Notes: generated by a model from the letters alone, not told the origin. Counted from the first letter of the stretch, positions 18,551-29,200 are shown. The stretch: 64,000 nucleotides of DNA from an uncultured Carboxylicivirga sp. (GCA_947491945.1 CANLLN010000014.1:54887-118886); one strand, 5' to 3'. Numbers and translations are program-made.

Positions 18551-18799
18551 GGTTACTTAGGGTACTTAGCTTACTTAGAGTAATATAAATAATAGTATAT
18601 CAACTTATTAAGCCTGTTTTACTTTAAGATAATGGGTACTTGGGGTTACTTAGTCTTACTTAGTTTTTAGCAGTTTTTACCTTAGGGTACTTAGGATGAG
18701 GGTGGGTACTTAGTTGCTTACTTAGCTAAGTGATGTATTATTACTCACACTATCAACTCCTTAAGTCTGACTAAGTACCCTAAGTACCCTTGGTACCCC
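18551..18799. repeat. Iteron-like array, candidate replication origin
   Basis: At least ten copies of (G)G(G/T)TACTTAG or CTTACTTAG (18551, 18561, 18570, 18634, 18643, 18653, 18685, 18703, 18716) in direct orientation and inverted CTAAGTACCC copies at 18771 and 18781, around an AT-rich centre (TAATATAAATAATAGTATAT, 18581-18600). It follows the primase and lies in a gene-free stretch of about 480 bp. Iterons beside a primase are typical of plasmid and phage origins. Confidence 0.6.
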
Positions 18800-18904
18800 A
18801 ATAGTAGCTTGTAACAATCAATAAAATCCAAAAAAGAGGTTTATGAATTAATTGGATATATCTATCTTAGCAACTCTAGCTGTCAAGGGTATAATTGATT
18901 TATT

Positions 18905-19189
18905 ATGCCCAAAAGATGTGAATATACGTTACCAATAGGCCTTACTCCGGGGCTTATCCTTGCTTGTACCCATGCAGTAGCTCAAATAAGCTTTCGTTAT
19001 GGTCTTCAAAAATGGGGTTTCATTAAAAAGCCCTTCGATTATGCACATGAAGTACCCATAAGCACTTGCGATGCGCTAAAAAGTATTCAAAAGACCTCAA
19101 AAGCTATTGAGATATACTCTACATGGCTACTATTCTCAATACTTCAGGTGCGTTATGGCTCACTTTTTAACCCAAATCCTACGCTATGA
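18905..19189 (+). CDS. Hypothetical protein
   Basis: 94 residues, ends by ATGA overlap with the DUF4248-like gene, which suggests translational coupling and a real gene. Contains TLPIGLTPGLILACTHAVAQ, a mildly hydrophobic segment. Not recognised. Confidence 0.5.
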   Translation: MPKRCEYTLPIGLTPGLILACTHAVAQISFRYGLQKWGFIKKPFDYAHEVPISTCDALKSIQKTSKAIEIYSTWLLFSILQVRYGSLFNPNPTL

Positions 19190-19419
19190 TAGTACGCAGA
19201 ACAATATTAAAGCAGGATTTGGTTAAAAAGCTTTACCCGGATAGTATTTCAATAAAATCGGCAATGCAGCAGCTAAGAAACGAAATTGATGTTTGCCCGG
19301 CACTCAAGCAGCAAATTGAACTGGCAGGAAATACCAAACGCCACTATTACAACAAACAACAACTCCTTTTAATCCTGGAACACTTTTGTATAACACTTGA
19401 AGAATTTGAACAGCTATGA
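19186..19419 (+). CDS. DUF4248-like small protein
   Basis: 77 residues. The order of features (N-terminal strand MIVRRTILKQDLVKKLYPD, a central helix with LRNEI, then HYYNKQQLLLILEHF and an acidic tail) matches DUF4248 proteins common in Bacteroidota prophages and mobile elements, which are thought to be small helix-turn-helix-like proteins. Start overlaps the previous stop by 4 bp. Confidence 0.6.
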   Translation: MIVRRTILKQDLVKKLYPDSISIKSAMQQLRNEIDVCPALKQQIELAGNTKRHYYNKQQLLLILEHFCITLEEFEQL

Positions 19420-19512
19420 AACGTCCATTCAATTTTTATTCAGAAGTTCTTCAATCAGAATAAATAATTGAATGGTAAGTTCCATAAGACCAATAAAAAT
19501 AAACATTTATTT

Positions 19513-19863
19513 ATGAAGTATTTCTTAGGCATAACCGATATTGACCAAGCCAAACTACGTTACCGAAAATTAGCAAAGCAACTACACCCCGATGCCGGAG
19601 GAACTGCCGTTGAATTTCAAAATATGCGGAAGGAATACCAGTCCTTGCTTTTAAAGCTCCAACAAAGTGGCAATACACCGAATGCACCAAAACAAGTATC
19701 TCTTGAAAAAGAGTTAATAAGCGAATTAGGTCAGCTTGCCAAAGTCCTGATAAAAAAGCAAGTACCTCAGAATTATTTGAAGCAAAAAATTCAATCAACA
19801 CAGTCTCCGCTAAAGAAAAGTTTGTTCGGCAATTTGGTCGATTTATTGGATAGCCTTAAATAA
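19513..19863 (+). CDS. J-domain (DnaJ-like) protein
   Basis: 116 residues from ATG 19513; an upstream in-frame ATG at 19468 adds 15 polar residues and is less likely. The N-terminal 45 residues have the J-domain core: AKLRYRKLAKQLHPDAGG with the HPD tripeptide that stimulates DnaK ATPase, and MRKEYQSLL. The rest is a Lys-rich helix region. Phage J-proteins recruit the host Hsp70 for replication or assembly; which applies here is not visible. Confidence 0.75.
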   Translation: MKYFLGITDIDQAKLRYRKLAKQLHPDAGGTAVEFQNMRKEYQSLLLKLQQSGNTPNAPKQVSLEKELISELGQLAKVLIKKQVPQNYLKQKIQSTQSPLKKSLFGNLVDLLDSLK

Positions 19864-19890
19864 AACTCATATTATTTATTATTGCCTTTT

Positions 19891-19963
19891 ATTACCATTT
19901 AGTGCTATATTTTTTTAATTTTGACACTACTTGACAAATGAATATTGCATTTTTGTTTGTCAA
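19891..19963 (+). promoter_or_regulatory. Promoter/operator region of the restriction operon
   Basis: Exact 18-mer ATTACCATTTAGTGCTAT (19891) also found at 13646; then TTGACACTACTTGACAAA (19921-19938), nearly identical to 30825-30842; then TTGACAAA / TTTGTCAA as perfect inverted copies (19931 and 19956) just before the first gene. Likely binding site for the operon's WYL regulator. Confidence 0.5.
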
Positions 19964-19973
19964 TTAAAGGAAT

Positions 19974-20171
19974 ATGAAAAAAACAGTAAACCCGTTAGGA
20001 ACCTTTTTAGTTGAAAGAAAGGAAAAACCTGTTGAATTTGTCTGCGATAGATGTTTAGAGAATAAAAAATCTAAGAATGTTGTGGAGTGGCAAACCATTG
20101 AGCAGGAAACGAAAAGGATATGCAATGGTTGCTATGGTTACTTGATATCAACATTAAAAAAGAATAAATAA
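19974..20171 (+). CDS. Small zinc-ribbon protein
   Basis: 65 residues with CDRCLENKKS and CNGCYGYL, two CxxC pairs about 25 apart, a zinc-ribbon. First gene of the restriction operon, 3 bp before the next. Possibly a DNA-binding or regulatory partner. Not assigned to a family. Confidence 0.65.
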   Translation: MKKTVNPLGTFLVERKEKPVEFVCDRCLENKKSKNVVEWQTIEQETKRICNGCYGYLISTLKKNK

Positions 20172-20174
20172 CCT

Positions 20175-20684
20175 ATGAGCCAAAACGTGTTCTCAATACT
20201 ACCGGACGGATACACTAAAGAGTGTAATTACCTGTATAATTTCCTTAGTTCGGTAGAAGATTTGCCTTACGTGGGCAAAGACGAAGATGATAATTTAGAA
20301 GCCTTGCTATATGAAACGGCTTTTGCCTTATTATGCGAGGAATACCTGAATCAAGTTGCAGAAATGCCTAAGCATGACGATTTCGAGTATTTAATAGAAG
20401 AAATTGGCTTTGCAGAAGAAGAGGAAGAAATGGATTGGTTCTTTGAAAAACATTTGGAAGAAAAAAGTAGCGAAGGTTTTGAGGAAAAAATGTTCTTGCT
20501 ACTTGAAGAATACAAAAAGAAAATTGCCACAAGCATTTTCAACTTTTTTGGTTCGGAAGATAAAGTGAAATTATTCTTCGCTTCAATCTTTACTATGGAT
20601 AGACAAGGACACGTTCCTCACGGATTTGATGCTGCAGTAAGCAGTAATGGTTTTGTTAGTGATTTAAAATTGATGGTCAAATAA
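20175..20684 (+). CDS. Acidic protein next to hsdM
   Basis: 169 residues, strongly acidic in the middle ([18 protein letters not shown]). Ends 1 bp before the hsdM start, so surely co-translated. An acidic, DNA-mimic-like composition might suggest modulation of the restriction enzyme, but there is no direct evidence. Unrecognised. Confidence 0.65.
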   Translation: MSQNVFSILPDGYTKECNYLYNFLSSVEDLPYVGKDEDDNLEALLYETAFALLCEEYLNQVAEMPKHDDFEYLIEEIGFAEEEEEMDWFFEKHLEEKSSEGFEEKMFLLLEEYKKKIATSIFNFFGSEDKVKLFFASIFTMDRQGHVPHGFDAAVSSNGFVSDLKLMVK

Positions 20685-20685
20685 T

Positions 20686-22308
20686 ATGGCAAAGAAGAAG
20701 AACAGTAACGGAGCTGAAGAAACGCTCGAAAAGAAGTTGTGGACTACCGCAGACAAATTGCGTAAAAATATTGATGCAGCCGAGTACAAACATGTTGTGC
20801 TTGGCTTAATCTTTTTAAAGTATATATCTGATGCGTTTGAAGAGCATTACGCTAAGCTCGTAGCCGGAGAAGGCGAATATGCAGGAGCTGACCCCGAAGA
20901 TAAAGATGAGTACGGAGCGGAAAATGTGTTTTTTGTACCTGAGAATGCACGTTGGGCATATATTCAGTCACAAGCTAAGATGCCTAACATTGGTAAGCTG
21001 ATTGATGATGCAATGGACTTGATTGAAGCGGATAATGCTACGCTTAAAGGCATACTTCCTAAAACCTTCGGACGTTCAAACCTAGACCCTCAAACTTTGG
21101 GTGGCTTAATTGATACCATTGGAACAATTGCTTTGGGCGATGAGAAAGCAAAATCTCAGGATGTATTAGGTCGGGTTTATGAATATTTCTTAGGTCAGTT
21201 TGCTTTGGCAGAAGGTCAGAAAGGTGGACAGTTCTATACACCGGAGAGTATTGTAAAGCTTTTGGTTGAAATGTTAGAGCCATACAAAGGAAGAGTGTAT
21301 GACCCATGTTGTGGTTCCGGTGGAATGTTTGTGCAATCAGAGAAGTTTATTGAAAGCCACCAGGGGCGATTGGATGATATTTCGGTTTACGGACAGGAAA
21401 GTAATCAAACTACTTACCGTTTATGCCGAATGAACTTGGCTATACGAGGTATTGATGGCTCTAATATTAAATGGAATACCGAAGGTTCATTCCTGAATAA
21501 TGCACATAAAGATTTAAAAGCCGATTATATTATAGCCAATCCACCATTTAATGTGAGCGATTGGAGTGGTGAATTATTACGTGATGATGCTCGCTGGCAA
21601 TATGGTGTTCCACCAACAGGCAATGCCAACTTTGGTTGGGTGCAACACTTCTTGTATCACCTAAAACCCGATGGCGGACATGCCGGGTTTGTATTAGCAA
21701 ATGGCTCGTTAAGCTCTAATACAGGTGGTGAAGGTGCTATACGTCAAAAGTTAGTAGAAAACGATTTGGTAGAGTGTATTGTAATGCTACCTAAAGCCCT
21801 ATTCTTTAATACAGGTATTCCGGCATGTTTGTGGTTTTTACGCAGAGGCAAAAAGCAACGCAATGGCGAAACACTCTTTATTGATGCTTCTGAGTTAGGC
21901 GTTATGATTAACCGTAAAAACCGGGTGCTGGAAGCTGATGATATTAGTAAAGTTGCAAATACATATCATTCATGGCTCAATCAAGAGGTAACAGGTAATG
22001 AAGAAGAGGTAAAAAGTGAAAGGGAAAAGGTAAAAGACGAAACCCTTTCACCTTCTACCTCTAACCTTTTACCTTATGAGGATGTAAAAGGTTTCTGTAA
22101 ATCAGCTACCATTCAAGATATTCAGAAACATAAGTTTGTATTAACTCCCGGACGTTATGTGGGTATTCCTGATGAAGAAGACGATGGTATTCCATTTCAG
22201 GAAAAAGTAGATACACTTACAGCTCGATTACGTGAACAAATGAACCAGACTCAGGAATTAGACAAGGAAATAACTGTGCAGCTTGCAAAAATTGGGATTA
22301 AGTTATGA
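20686..22308 (+). CDS. hsdM: Type I restriction-modification methyltransferase subunit HsdM
   Basis: 540 residues. N-terminal HsdM helical domain ([20 protein letters not shown]), then the N6-adenine methyltransferase core: [11 protein letters not shown] (SAM-binding, Asp206) and NPPFN (catalytic motif IV, Asn285), [12 protein letters not shown]. It transfers methyl groups to adenine in the target defined by HsdS. The reading frame overlaps hsdS by ATGA. A palindromic repeat is inserted in frame at about residues 440-464 without breaking the frame; it lies after the catalytic core. Confidence 0.95.
   Translation: MAKKKNSNGAEETLEKKLWTTADKLRKNIDAAEYKHVVLGLIFLKYISDAFEEHYAKLVAGEGEYAGADPEDKDEYGAENVFFVPENARWAYIQSQAKMPNIGKLIDDAMDLIEADNATLKGILPKTFGRSNLDPQTLGGLIDTIGTIALGDEKAKSQDVLGRVYEYFLGQFALAEGQKGGQFYTPESIVKLLVEMLEPYKGRVYDPCCGSGGMFVQSEKFIESHQGRLDDISVYGQESNQTTYRLCRMNLAIRGIDGSNIKWNTEGSFLNNAHKDLKADYIIANPPFNVSDWSGELLRDDARWQYGVPPTGNANFGWVQHFLYHLKPDGGHAGFVLANGSLSSNTGGEGAIRQKLVENDLVECIVMLPKALFFNTGIPACLWFLRRGKKQRNGETLFIDASELGVMINRKNRVLEADDISKVANTYHSWLNQEVTGNEEEVKSEREKVKDETLSPSTSNLLPYEDVKGFCKSATIQDIQKHKFVLTPGRYVGIPDEEDDGIPFQEKVDTLTARLREQMNQTQELDKEITVQLAKIGIKL
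22004..22076. repeat. Palindromic repeat inserted in frame within hsdM
   Basis: GGTAAAAAGTGAAAGGGAAA and its partner with CCCTTTCACCTTCTACC, CCTTTTACCTTA form an imperfect hairpin of tandem GGTAAAAG-like units. It encodes a low-complexity Glu/Lys then Ser/Pro stretch absent from the typical HsdM core. Confidence 0.55.
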
Positions 22309-23615
22309 GTGAAAGAATAGAATCTGAATTTGGTCTGATTCCAATAGACTGGGAAATTGCAAAATTTGAAGATGTGGCTGAATTAAGACATGGCTATCAA
22401 TTTCGTAATTACGACTTTACAGAAGATGGAATTAAAATTGTAAAAATAACCCAAATTAAAGGAGATGGACATATTGATATTTCAAATTGTTCTTTTATCG
22501 ATAAAAATAGAATTGAAAGCTTTAAAAAGTTTATAATTGAAAAGGGAGATATTTTATTAGCACTTACTGGTGCTACCATTGGGAAATTTGCTAGATATAA
22601 GGAAGATGAAATAGTCTTACAAAACTATCGTGTTGGTAATTTCTTTCCGCTCGATTATAATGTTTTGAGTAAAGATTACTTGTATTATTATTTGAGTTCA
22701 GATTTTTTTTATTTTCAAATCATAGCAAGGCAAACTCAATCAGCCCAACAAAATATAGGTAAAGATGAGATTAATAATATGTCCATCATTTTACCAAAAT
22801 TTGAAGAACAAAAAGAAATAGCCAAAACCCTTTCAAACCTCGACAAAAAAATCACTCTCCTTCGCCAACAAAACCAAGACTTAGAAGAGTTAGCACAAAT
22901 CCTTTTTAAACGTTGGTTTGTGGAGTTTGAGTTTCCCAATGAAAATGGAGAGCCATATAAAAGTTCTGGTGGTAATATGATTGAGAGTGAGTTGGGTGAG
23001 ATTCCTGAGGGGTGGCGAGTTACTCAGCTAAAGAAACTTGCAGATAAAATTTCTAAAGGTACAACACCTAGAAAAAATGAAGTTGATGGTTTAGAATTAG
23101 ACGTTCCCTTTATTAAGGTAAAAGATATTACTGATGATGGTCAGATTAAGTTTGGTGATATTGAAAGTATTCCTAACTCAGTTCATAATGGTAGTCTAAA
23201 AAGGTCTATACTTAATCGTAACGACATTCTTTTTTCAATTGCCGGAACAATAGGAAGAGTAACAATCGTTCCCGAGGATTTAAACAATTCAAATTGTAAT
23301 CAAGCAGTTGCATTTATTAGGTTAAAAGAGATTCAACACCTTGAGTTAATTCATCAATGGTTTAAATCTCAAAGTGTACAGAATGAGATAAATGCAAGTA
23401 TAGTTCAAGGAGTTCAGGCAAATGTAAGTTTAGGCGTGCTTGGAAACTTATTGTTTAACATACCGAATGACGAATTTATTGAAAAATGGAATGCAGTTAT
23501 AAAACCGATTTATGAAAAATGCAATAATTGCAGTAATGAAATTCAAACTCTTACCCAATTACGAGACACTTTGTTGCCAAAGTTAATGAGTGGGGAATTA
23601 AAAGTAAAAGCATAA
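22305..23615 (+). CDS. hsdS: Type I restriction-modification specificity subunit HsdS
   Basis: 436 residues with two target-recognition domains separated by a conserved coiled-coil spacer ([20 protein letters not shown]), and a second spacer at the C-terminus ([17 protein letters not shown]), the typical HsdS plan. Each TRD begins with a region such as [13 protein letters not shown] or [14 protein letters not shown]. It decides the DNA target of the complex. The sequence recognised cannot be predicted. Confidence 0.95.
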   Translation: MSERIESEFGLIPIDWEIAKFEDVAELRHGYQFRNYDFTEDGIKIVKITQIKGDGHIDISNCSFIDKNRIESFKKFIIEKGDILLALTGATIGKFARYKEDEIVLQNYRVGNFFPLDYNVLSKDYLYYYLSSDFFYFQIIARQTQSAQQNIGKDEINNMSIILPKFEEQKEIAKTLSNLDKKITLLRQQNQDLEELAQILFKRWFVEFEFPNENGEPYKSSGGNMIESELGEIPEGWRVTQLKKLADKISKGTTPRKNEVDGLELDVPFIKVKDITDDGQIKFGDIESIPNSVHNGSLKRSILNRNDILFSIAGTIGRVTIVPEDLNNSNCNQAVAFIRLKEIQHLELIHQWFKSQSVQNEINASIVQGVQANVSLGVLGNLLFNIPNDEFIEKWNAVIKPIYEKCNNCSNEIQTLTQLRDTLLPKLMSGELKVKA

Positions 23616-23624
23616 AAAAGAACT

Positions 23625-24044
23625 ATGGATATGAACCAACAATTTAAAACGATAAAATTAGAGCGCACCATGTGTTATGGTACGTGTCTGGTTTATTTGG
23701 TTAGTATCCATTACTCAGGTCGGGTAACATACACAGGCAAAGATTGGGTTAAAAAAACAGGAAGGCATATTTGGAAGCTCGATAGCAAGTCAATTGATAA
23801 ACTATCAAAAGCTCTGTTAAAGAGTGACTACTTCAACCTCAAAAAAGAAGAAGGGATGGTTTGGTGTACCGATATGCCTTTCTGCATTACCACCATTGAA
23901 ATGATGGATGGTACAAAGCGTAAAATAGAGCATTATTTGCAAGAACCGGATGAGTGGCCTAAAGCATTGCTGAGGTTTGAAAAGCAAATAGATAAAATTA
24001 TAGGAGTTAAAAATTACGTGGGTGATGAAAATGTATTAGAATAA
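23625..24044 (+). CDS. DUF6438-like protein
   Basis: 139 residues. ERTMCYGTCLVYLVSIHYSG, YTGKDWVKKTGRH and KSDYFNLK match the layout of the DUF6438 family (CxGTCP-Y...I...G.v.y.G......G.h). No signal peptide. It lies between hsdS and the next operon gene; why it travels with a restriction system is unknown. Confidence 0.65.
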   Translation: MDMNQQFKTIKLERTMCYGTCLVYLVSIHYSGRVTYTGKDWVKKTGRHIWKLDSKSIDKLSKALLKSDYFNLKKEEGMVWCTDMPFCITTIEMMDGTKRKIEHYLQEPDEWPKALLRFEKQIDKIIGVKNYVGDENVLE

Positions 24045-24078
24045 ATACTCTCTCACAACCAGACAGATAATATCGAAC

Positions 24079-24600
24079 ATGAACGAAATAGATAATAACT
24101 TATCGGCAGACGAAGAAGTTGAAACTTTTGAGCATGTACCCAACGAGGTGTTCAACTTACTAAGTGACTTCTTTTACCAGTTAAAAGAAAAAGCAGATAG
24201 CTATGTTAGTTTAAAGAATAAAGCTTCTAAACTTTTACAAAAGCAGAAAGGTGAAGAGGTAACAAGTGATTCATCGGATAGTGTTTCTTATAACAAAATT
24301 GACGAAGCAATTACTTGCTTAAACAGTCACCCTAACCCACCGGAGAAAGATACCTGTATTAGTTTTCAGGTGGATGACACAAGCTTTTCGGTAATTTACA
24401 CAAGCTATAAAATTGAGTTGTCCGACTATATCTCAGAGCATGGCGATTGGGGTTCAGACCACTACCAACGCTTTAATTTCCGATACGAGATTGAAGGCTA
24501 TTCAGAACAAGAAGGCGATTTAGATGAGTTCAGGTCGTTGTTGTTTAGCTGCCTTAGTGAAGTTAAATTAAGCGACATATGCATTAGTGAGGAAGAGTAA
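24079..24600 (+). CDS. Hypothetical acidic protein
   Basis: 173 residues, acidic ends, a central helix with KLLQKQKGEEVTS, then a beta-rich part. It looks soluble. Unrecognised. Last complete gene before the disturbed region upstream of hsdR. Confidence 0.65.
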   Translation: MNEIDNNLSADEEVETFEHVPNEVFNLLSDFFYQLKEKADSYVSLKNKASKLLQKQKGEEVTSDSSDSVSYNKIDEAITCLNSHPNPPEKDTCISFQVDDTSFSVIYTSYKIELSDYISEHGDWGSDHYQRFNFRYEIEGYSEQEGDLDEFRSLLFSCLSEVKLSDICISEEE

Positions 24601-24612
24601 AGTAAAATCTGA

Positions 24613-24720
24613 GGTGATTATATCCTACCCTGGACAGCTTATTTAATCAAAGGCGAGTGGAGTATGCAGAAAAAGCTAAGAGAATATGAGAGCTATAAAA
24701 AAGCAGAAGCCGCTAAGTAA
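24613..24720 (+). pseudogene. C-terminal remnant of an unknown gene
   Basis: A 35-codon open stretch without its own start (DYILPWTAYLIKGEWSMQ...KKAEAAK, stop TAA 24718) ending in a terminator, so it appears to be the tail of a lost gene. It supports deletion or insertion at this junction. Confidence 0.4.
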
Positions 24721-24738
24721 ACTCAACGGCTTCGTTTC
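24706..24738 (+). terminator. Terminator overlapping the gene remnant
   Basis: GAAGCCG (24706-24712) / CGGCTTC (24727-24733) stem followed by GTTTCTCTTT. Confidence 0.6.
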
Positions 24739-24846
24739 TCTTTCAACGCTAATACCTTACGGATGGTTGGTGAGATATTTTAAATACTATTATCGATCAT
24801 ATTTGATACAAATATAAGGCAAAAAGTTGCATAAAATTAAATTAAT

Positions 24847-24880
24847 ATGACCAAAATAACTGAAAACAATATAGAGTTTA
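24847..24880 (+). repeat. Partial duplicate of the hsdR 5' end
   Basis: ATGACCAAAATAACTGAAAA at 24847 recurs at 26227 as the true hsdR start; after about 35 bp the copies diverge. The duplicate continues as a 17-codon frame (MTKITENNIEFNQSDSK) that stops overlapping the ATG at 24897. It marks the left edge of a two-gene insert. Confidence 0.8.
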
Positions 24881-24896
24881 ATCAATCTGATTCAAA

Positions 24897-25598
24897 ATGA
24901 TAATAGCAATAAATAATGGAAAAGCCAGCCAGAATTTTAAAGGTGCTGATATAGACTGGAAAGACTTGTTTAGGAAGTCTGAAGATTCATTAACAGCCTC
25001 TATCTTTGGAAGGCTGTTTTATCTCCCTGTTGATTTGTTGATGCAGATTTTATCAGAATCATGCTATGACAAAATTTTAGATAGTGATTGTGGTGGGATA
25101 GTAAAAACGGAATTCTGGCCAAAGTGGAATGCAGAAGAAACAACAAATACAAAGTACATCGAGCCTGATATTCATATCCAGTTGAAAAAATTCGATTTAC
25201 TTATTGAAGCCAAAAGAGGCAATGACAATAAGCAAACAGAAGAACAATGGCAAAATCAAATTACAGCATATCGTAATGAATATGGTGATAAAAAGCTATA
25301 TTTAATTGCATTGGATGGATTAAAATCGGATAAATCGGAAAAGCTGGGAAATGTTCATATCATAAAATGTACTTGGGCTAGACTTTTAAAAGCAATCCAA
25401 ACTGAGCTAAAAGAACTAGAAACAAAAGAACTGTTAGCGCAGGATGTTGCTATTAAAAATATATTAAATGATTTGATAATTGCATTTGATGTGCATGGCT
25501 ATTTTACAGGTCAATGGTTTGAATCTATACCATATGAAGACCTAAAAATAGAATGCCCCAATAATATTCTTATTTACGGATTGCCTAATTTTAACTAA
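24897..25598 (+). CDS. PD-(D/E)XK nuclease-like protein
   Basis: 233 residues. YIEPDIHIQLKKFDLLIEAK has the PD...(E)xK arrangement of restriction-type nucleases (Pro-Asp, then Glu-Ala-Lys about 14 residues later). The following EEQWQNQITAYRNEYG helix and KLYLIALDG strand fit the fold. It sits with the next gene in a small insert between hsdS and hsdR, so it could be a separate two-gene defence module. Start overlaps the duplicated hsdR fragment. Confidence 0.65.
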   Translation: MIIAINNGKASQNFKGADIDWKDLFRKSEDSLTASIFGRLFYLPVDLLMQILSESCYDKILDSDCGGIVKTEFWPKWNAEETTNTKYIEPDIHIQLKKFDLLIEAKRGNDNKQTEEQWQNQITAYRNEYGDKKLYLIALDGLKSDKSEKLGNVHIIKCTWARLLKAIQTELKELETKELLAQDVAIKNILNDLIIAFDVHGYFTGQWFESIPYEDLKIECPNNILIYGLPNFN

Positions 25599-25610
25599 AT
25601 ACTTATTAAA

Positions 25611-26219
25611 ATGACTACTGTACAAAAAGATGTAGATGAGGTATTTTTAAATGTACGCAAGGCATACAGATTGCTATACCATTATCAGAGAAGAGTATTG
25701 GATATTGTTCAGTTAATATGTTCTGAGTTACATTTCGAATATGAAAATGGAGATCCTCATGAGACGAAATCCATAAATCATGACAAAAAAAATCTTAATA
25801 GATCTGCTTGGGATTTCTTGCCTTTATATATTTATAAGATTCAAATGAAACCACGTAAGGTGGGACGAAAAACTGTTAGTCTTTTGATCTTCTTACAAAG
25901 TGATTCTGGCCCATATAAAACAGATAAGTCACTAGATGAGTTATCTGCTTTTGAATCAGTTGAGAAGTCGAAATCTCGAATACATTTCTTACTCTGCAAT
26001 AAGCATCTTGACTCTGCAGATTATGATGAATTTTTCGACGATAAAGATATTCCAAGTAAATCGAACAATTATAACTCCCTGGAATATAAAGGTGGCATTG
26101 CTTTAATAAAGGCATTTGATCTATGTGACTTCATTAATGAAGAAAGCGCAAAAGAAAGTTTAAAAAAATTAGCTATTAGGTTTCAAAAGGAATCAGGAGT
26201 AAAGCTTCCTAACATATAA
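25611..26219 (+). CDS. Partner protein of the PD-(D/E)XK gene, unknown
   Basis: 202 residues, soluble. N-terminal helix (DEVFLNVRKAYRLLYHYQRR), central SAWDFLPLYIYKIQM and a C-terminal region. Begins 12 bp after the nuclease-like gene and ends 7 bp before hsdR. Unrecognised; the pairing suggests a sensor or activator for the neighbouring nuclease. Confidence 0.65.
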   Translation: MTTVQKDVDEVFLNVRKAYRLLYHYQRRVLDIVQLICSELHFEYENGDPHETKSINHDKKNLNRSAWDFLPLYIYKIQMKPRKVGRKTVSLLIFLQSDSGPYKTDKSLDELSAFESVEKSKSRIHFLLCNKHLDSADYDEFFDDKDIPSKSNNYNSLEYKGGIALIKAFDLCDFINEESAKESLKKLAIRFQKESGVKLPNI

Positions 26220-26226
26220 ATAAACC

Positions 26227-29200
26227 ATGACCAAAATAACTGAAAACGATATAGAACTTTGGGCCATTGAGGAATTGGAGAACCTTGGTTGGAACTATAT
26301 GCATGGTGCTGTTATTGCACCTGATGGTGAAGAACCGGAACGAAACTCTTTTAGCGATGTCATATTAAAAGGTCGTTTACAGGAAGCCATTGCCCGAAAT
26401 AACCCGAACATCCCTTACGAGGCACAACAGGAAGCCGTAAAAGCTATTGAGCGGATAGCTTCTCCGGAACTCATGGTTAATAATCAGAGCTTCCATGAGC
26501 TATTAACAGAAGGAGTTCCTGTGGAATATCGTAAAGATGGTATTCAGCGTGGCGACCGGGTTCAGTTGGTCAATTTTAGGTTTCCAAAGCAAAACGATTT
26601 CTTGGTGGTTAATCAGTTTACCATCATTGAGAATAACAATAACAAACGTCCTGACCTGATTCTGTTTGTGAATGGTTTGCCCCTGGTCATATTTGAATTA
26701 AAAAATGCTGTTGATGAAAATGCAACTTTGCATTCAGCATTTAAGCAGATTCAAACCTATAAAGACACTATACCAAGCCTGTTTACATTCAATACTTTTT
26801 GTGTACTATCAGACGGTGCAGATGCAAAAGCAGGTTCATTATCGGCTGGTTATTCCCGTTATTTAGCATGGAAAACAAGTGATGGTATTCAGGAAGCATC
26901 TACCCTAACAAGCCAGTTAGAAGTACTAATAAAAGGTTTAACCAATCCTGATACATTATTAGATTACATACGCCACTTTATTGTTTTTGAAGAAGACAAA
27001 CATATTGATGCAAAAGGAATTGCTACTATTAAGACAATAAAAAAGGTAGCTGCCTATCATCAATACTATGCAGTTAACAAAGCTATTGAATCCGTAAAGA
27101 AAGCGTCAGCTGACAATGGTGACAGAAAAGGTGGTGTAGTTTGGCATACCCAAGGCAGTGGTAAGTCGCTCTCAATGGTGTTTTTTAGTGGTAAGTTGGT
27201 TTTACAGCTTAATAATCCAACCATTCTAGTAATTACCGACCGTAATGATTTAGACGACCAATTGTTTGATACTTTTGGTTCATCGAAGCAATTGTTGCGT
27301 CAAGTTCCAATCCAGGCAGAAAGCAGGGAGCATTTAAAAGAGTTGCTAAAAGTAGCCTCCGGAGGAATTGTATTTGCTACCATACAAAAATTCCAACCCG
27401 AAGATGGATCTAATGTGTACGAGCAACTTTCTGACCGTACTAATATTGTAGTGGTGGCTGACGAAGCCCACCGTACACAATATGGTTTTAAACCAAAAAC
27501 TATTGATGTAAAAGACGATAATGGTAATGTAATTGGTCAGCGTTTGGTTTATGGTTTTGCCAAGTATATGCGTGATGCTTTGCCCAATGCAACCTATTTA
27601 GGATTTACAGGAACGCCTGTTGAATCTACCGATGCAAATACCCCTGCCGTTTTTGGTAACTATGTTGATATTTACGATATAGCACAAGCCGTTGAAGATG
27701 GTGCTACCGTTCCTATTTATTACGAAAGCCGTTTGGTGAAAATCAATCTTTCAGAAGAGGGAAAACAGCTTATCGAGGAGCTTGATGAAGAATTGGCGCA
27801 GGATGAATTAACGGAAACCCAAAAGGCAAAAGCCAAGTGGACTAAGGTTGAAGCAATTATTGGTAGTGAGACAAGATTAAAGAAGGTAGCAGAAGATATT
27901 GTTTTTCACTATGAGGAACGCACCAATAGCGGTATCGAAGGTAAAGCAATGATTGTTACCATGAGCCGACAAATAGCTGCTGACTTGTGTAAGGAAATCA
28001 TTAAAATACGTCCCCATTGGCATGATGATGAATTGGATAAAGGAGTGCTAAAAGTAGTGATGACTGCTTCTTCATCCGATGGTCCAGAGCTAATGAAACA
28101 TCATACATCAAAAGACCAACGAAGAGCATTAGCCGACCGAATGAAAGATACCACCGACCCGATGAAATTGGTAATTGTTCGGGATATGTGGTTGACTGGA
28201 TTTGATGCACCTAGTATGCACACTTTGTATATAGACAAACCAATGAAAGGTCATAACCTGATGCAAGCAATAGCAAGGGTTAACCGGGTATATAAAGATA
28301 AGCCGGGCGGCTTGGTGGTTGATTATTTTGGTATTGCCTCTGATTTAAAAAAGGCATTATCCTTTTATTCTGATAGCGGTGGAAAAGGCGACCCGGCAGA
28401 AGCACAGGAAAAGGCAGTTCAGTTAATGTTGGAAAAGCTGGAAGTTGTTTCTCAAATGTTTTCAGAAAATCCTAGCGTACAACATGCTGATTACGCAATG
28501 GCAGCAGAACCTAAAGTACCTTATGGTGATGGTTTTGCTTATGAGAATTATTTCGATGCTCCAATAAAAGAGAAGTTGGAGATTATAATTTCTGCGGTTG
28601 AGCATGTGCTTAGTTTGGATGATGGTAAAAACAGATATGTAAGAGAAGTAACTGCTCTCTCAAAAGCCTTTGCTATTGCTTTGCCTCACGATGAAGCTAT
28701 GGATGCCAAAGACGAAATTGCATTCTTTCAAGCAGTCAAAGCCAGAATCCAAAAGCTAGATATGGGTGAAGTTTCAGGTGGTAAAACCGATTACGAAATT
28801 GAAACCGCAATTAAACAAGTCATTGATGAAGCCATAGTTTCGGAACAAGTAGTAGATATTTTTGATGCAGCAGGAATTAAAAAACCGGAATTATCTGTAT
28901 TGGATGATGATTTTCTTGAGGAAATGAAAGACATGAAGCATAAAAACCTTGCTTTGGAAGTCCTCAAAAAACTACTCAACGATGAGATTAAAGTAAGAGC
29001 CAAACACAATATTGTACAGAGCCGTACCCTAATGGAGATGTTAGAATCATCCATTAAGCGCTATCAGAATAACTTAATCACCGCTGCCGAAATCATTCAG
29101 GAAATGATTGACCTGGCCAAGGAAATAAAAGAAGCCGATAAGCGTGGTGAAAAAATGGGTTTATCAAAAGATGAGCTTGCTTTCTACGATGCTGTATCTT

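Noticed and set aside
18551..18799. CRISPR-like array
   Set aside because: The repeats are only 8-10 bp with irregular spacing and mixed orientation; they fit iterons.
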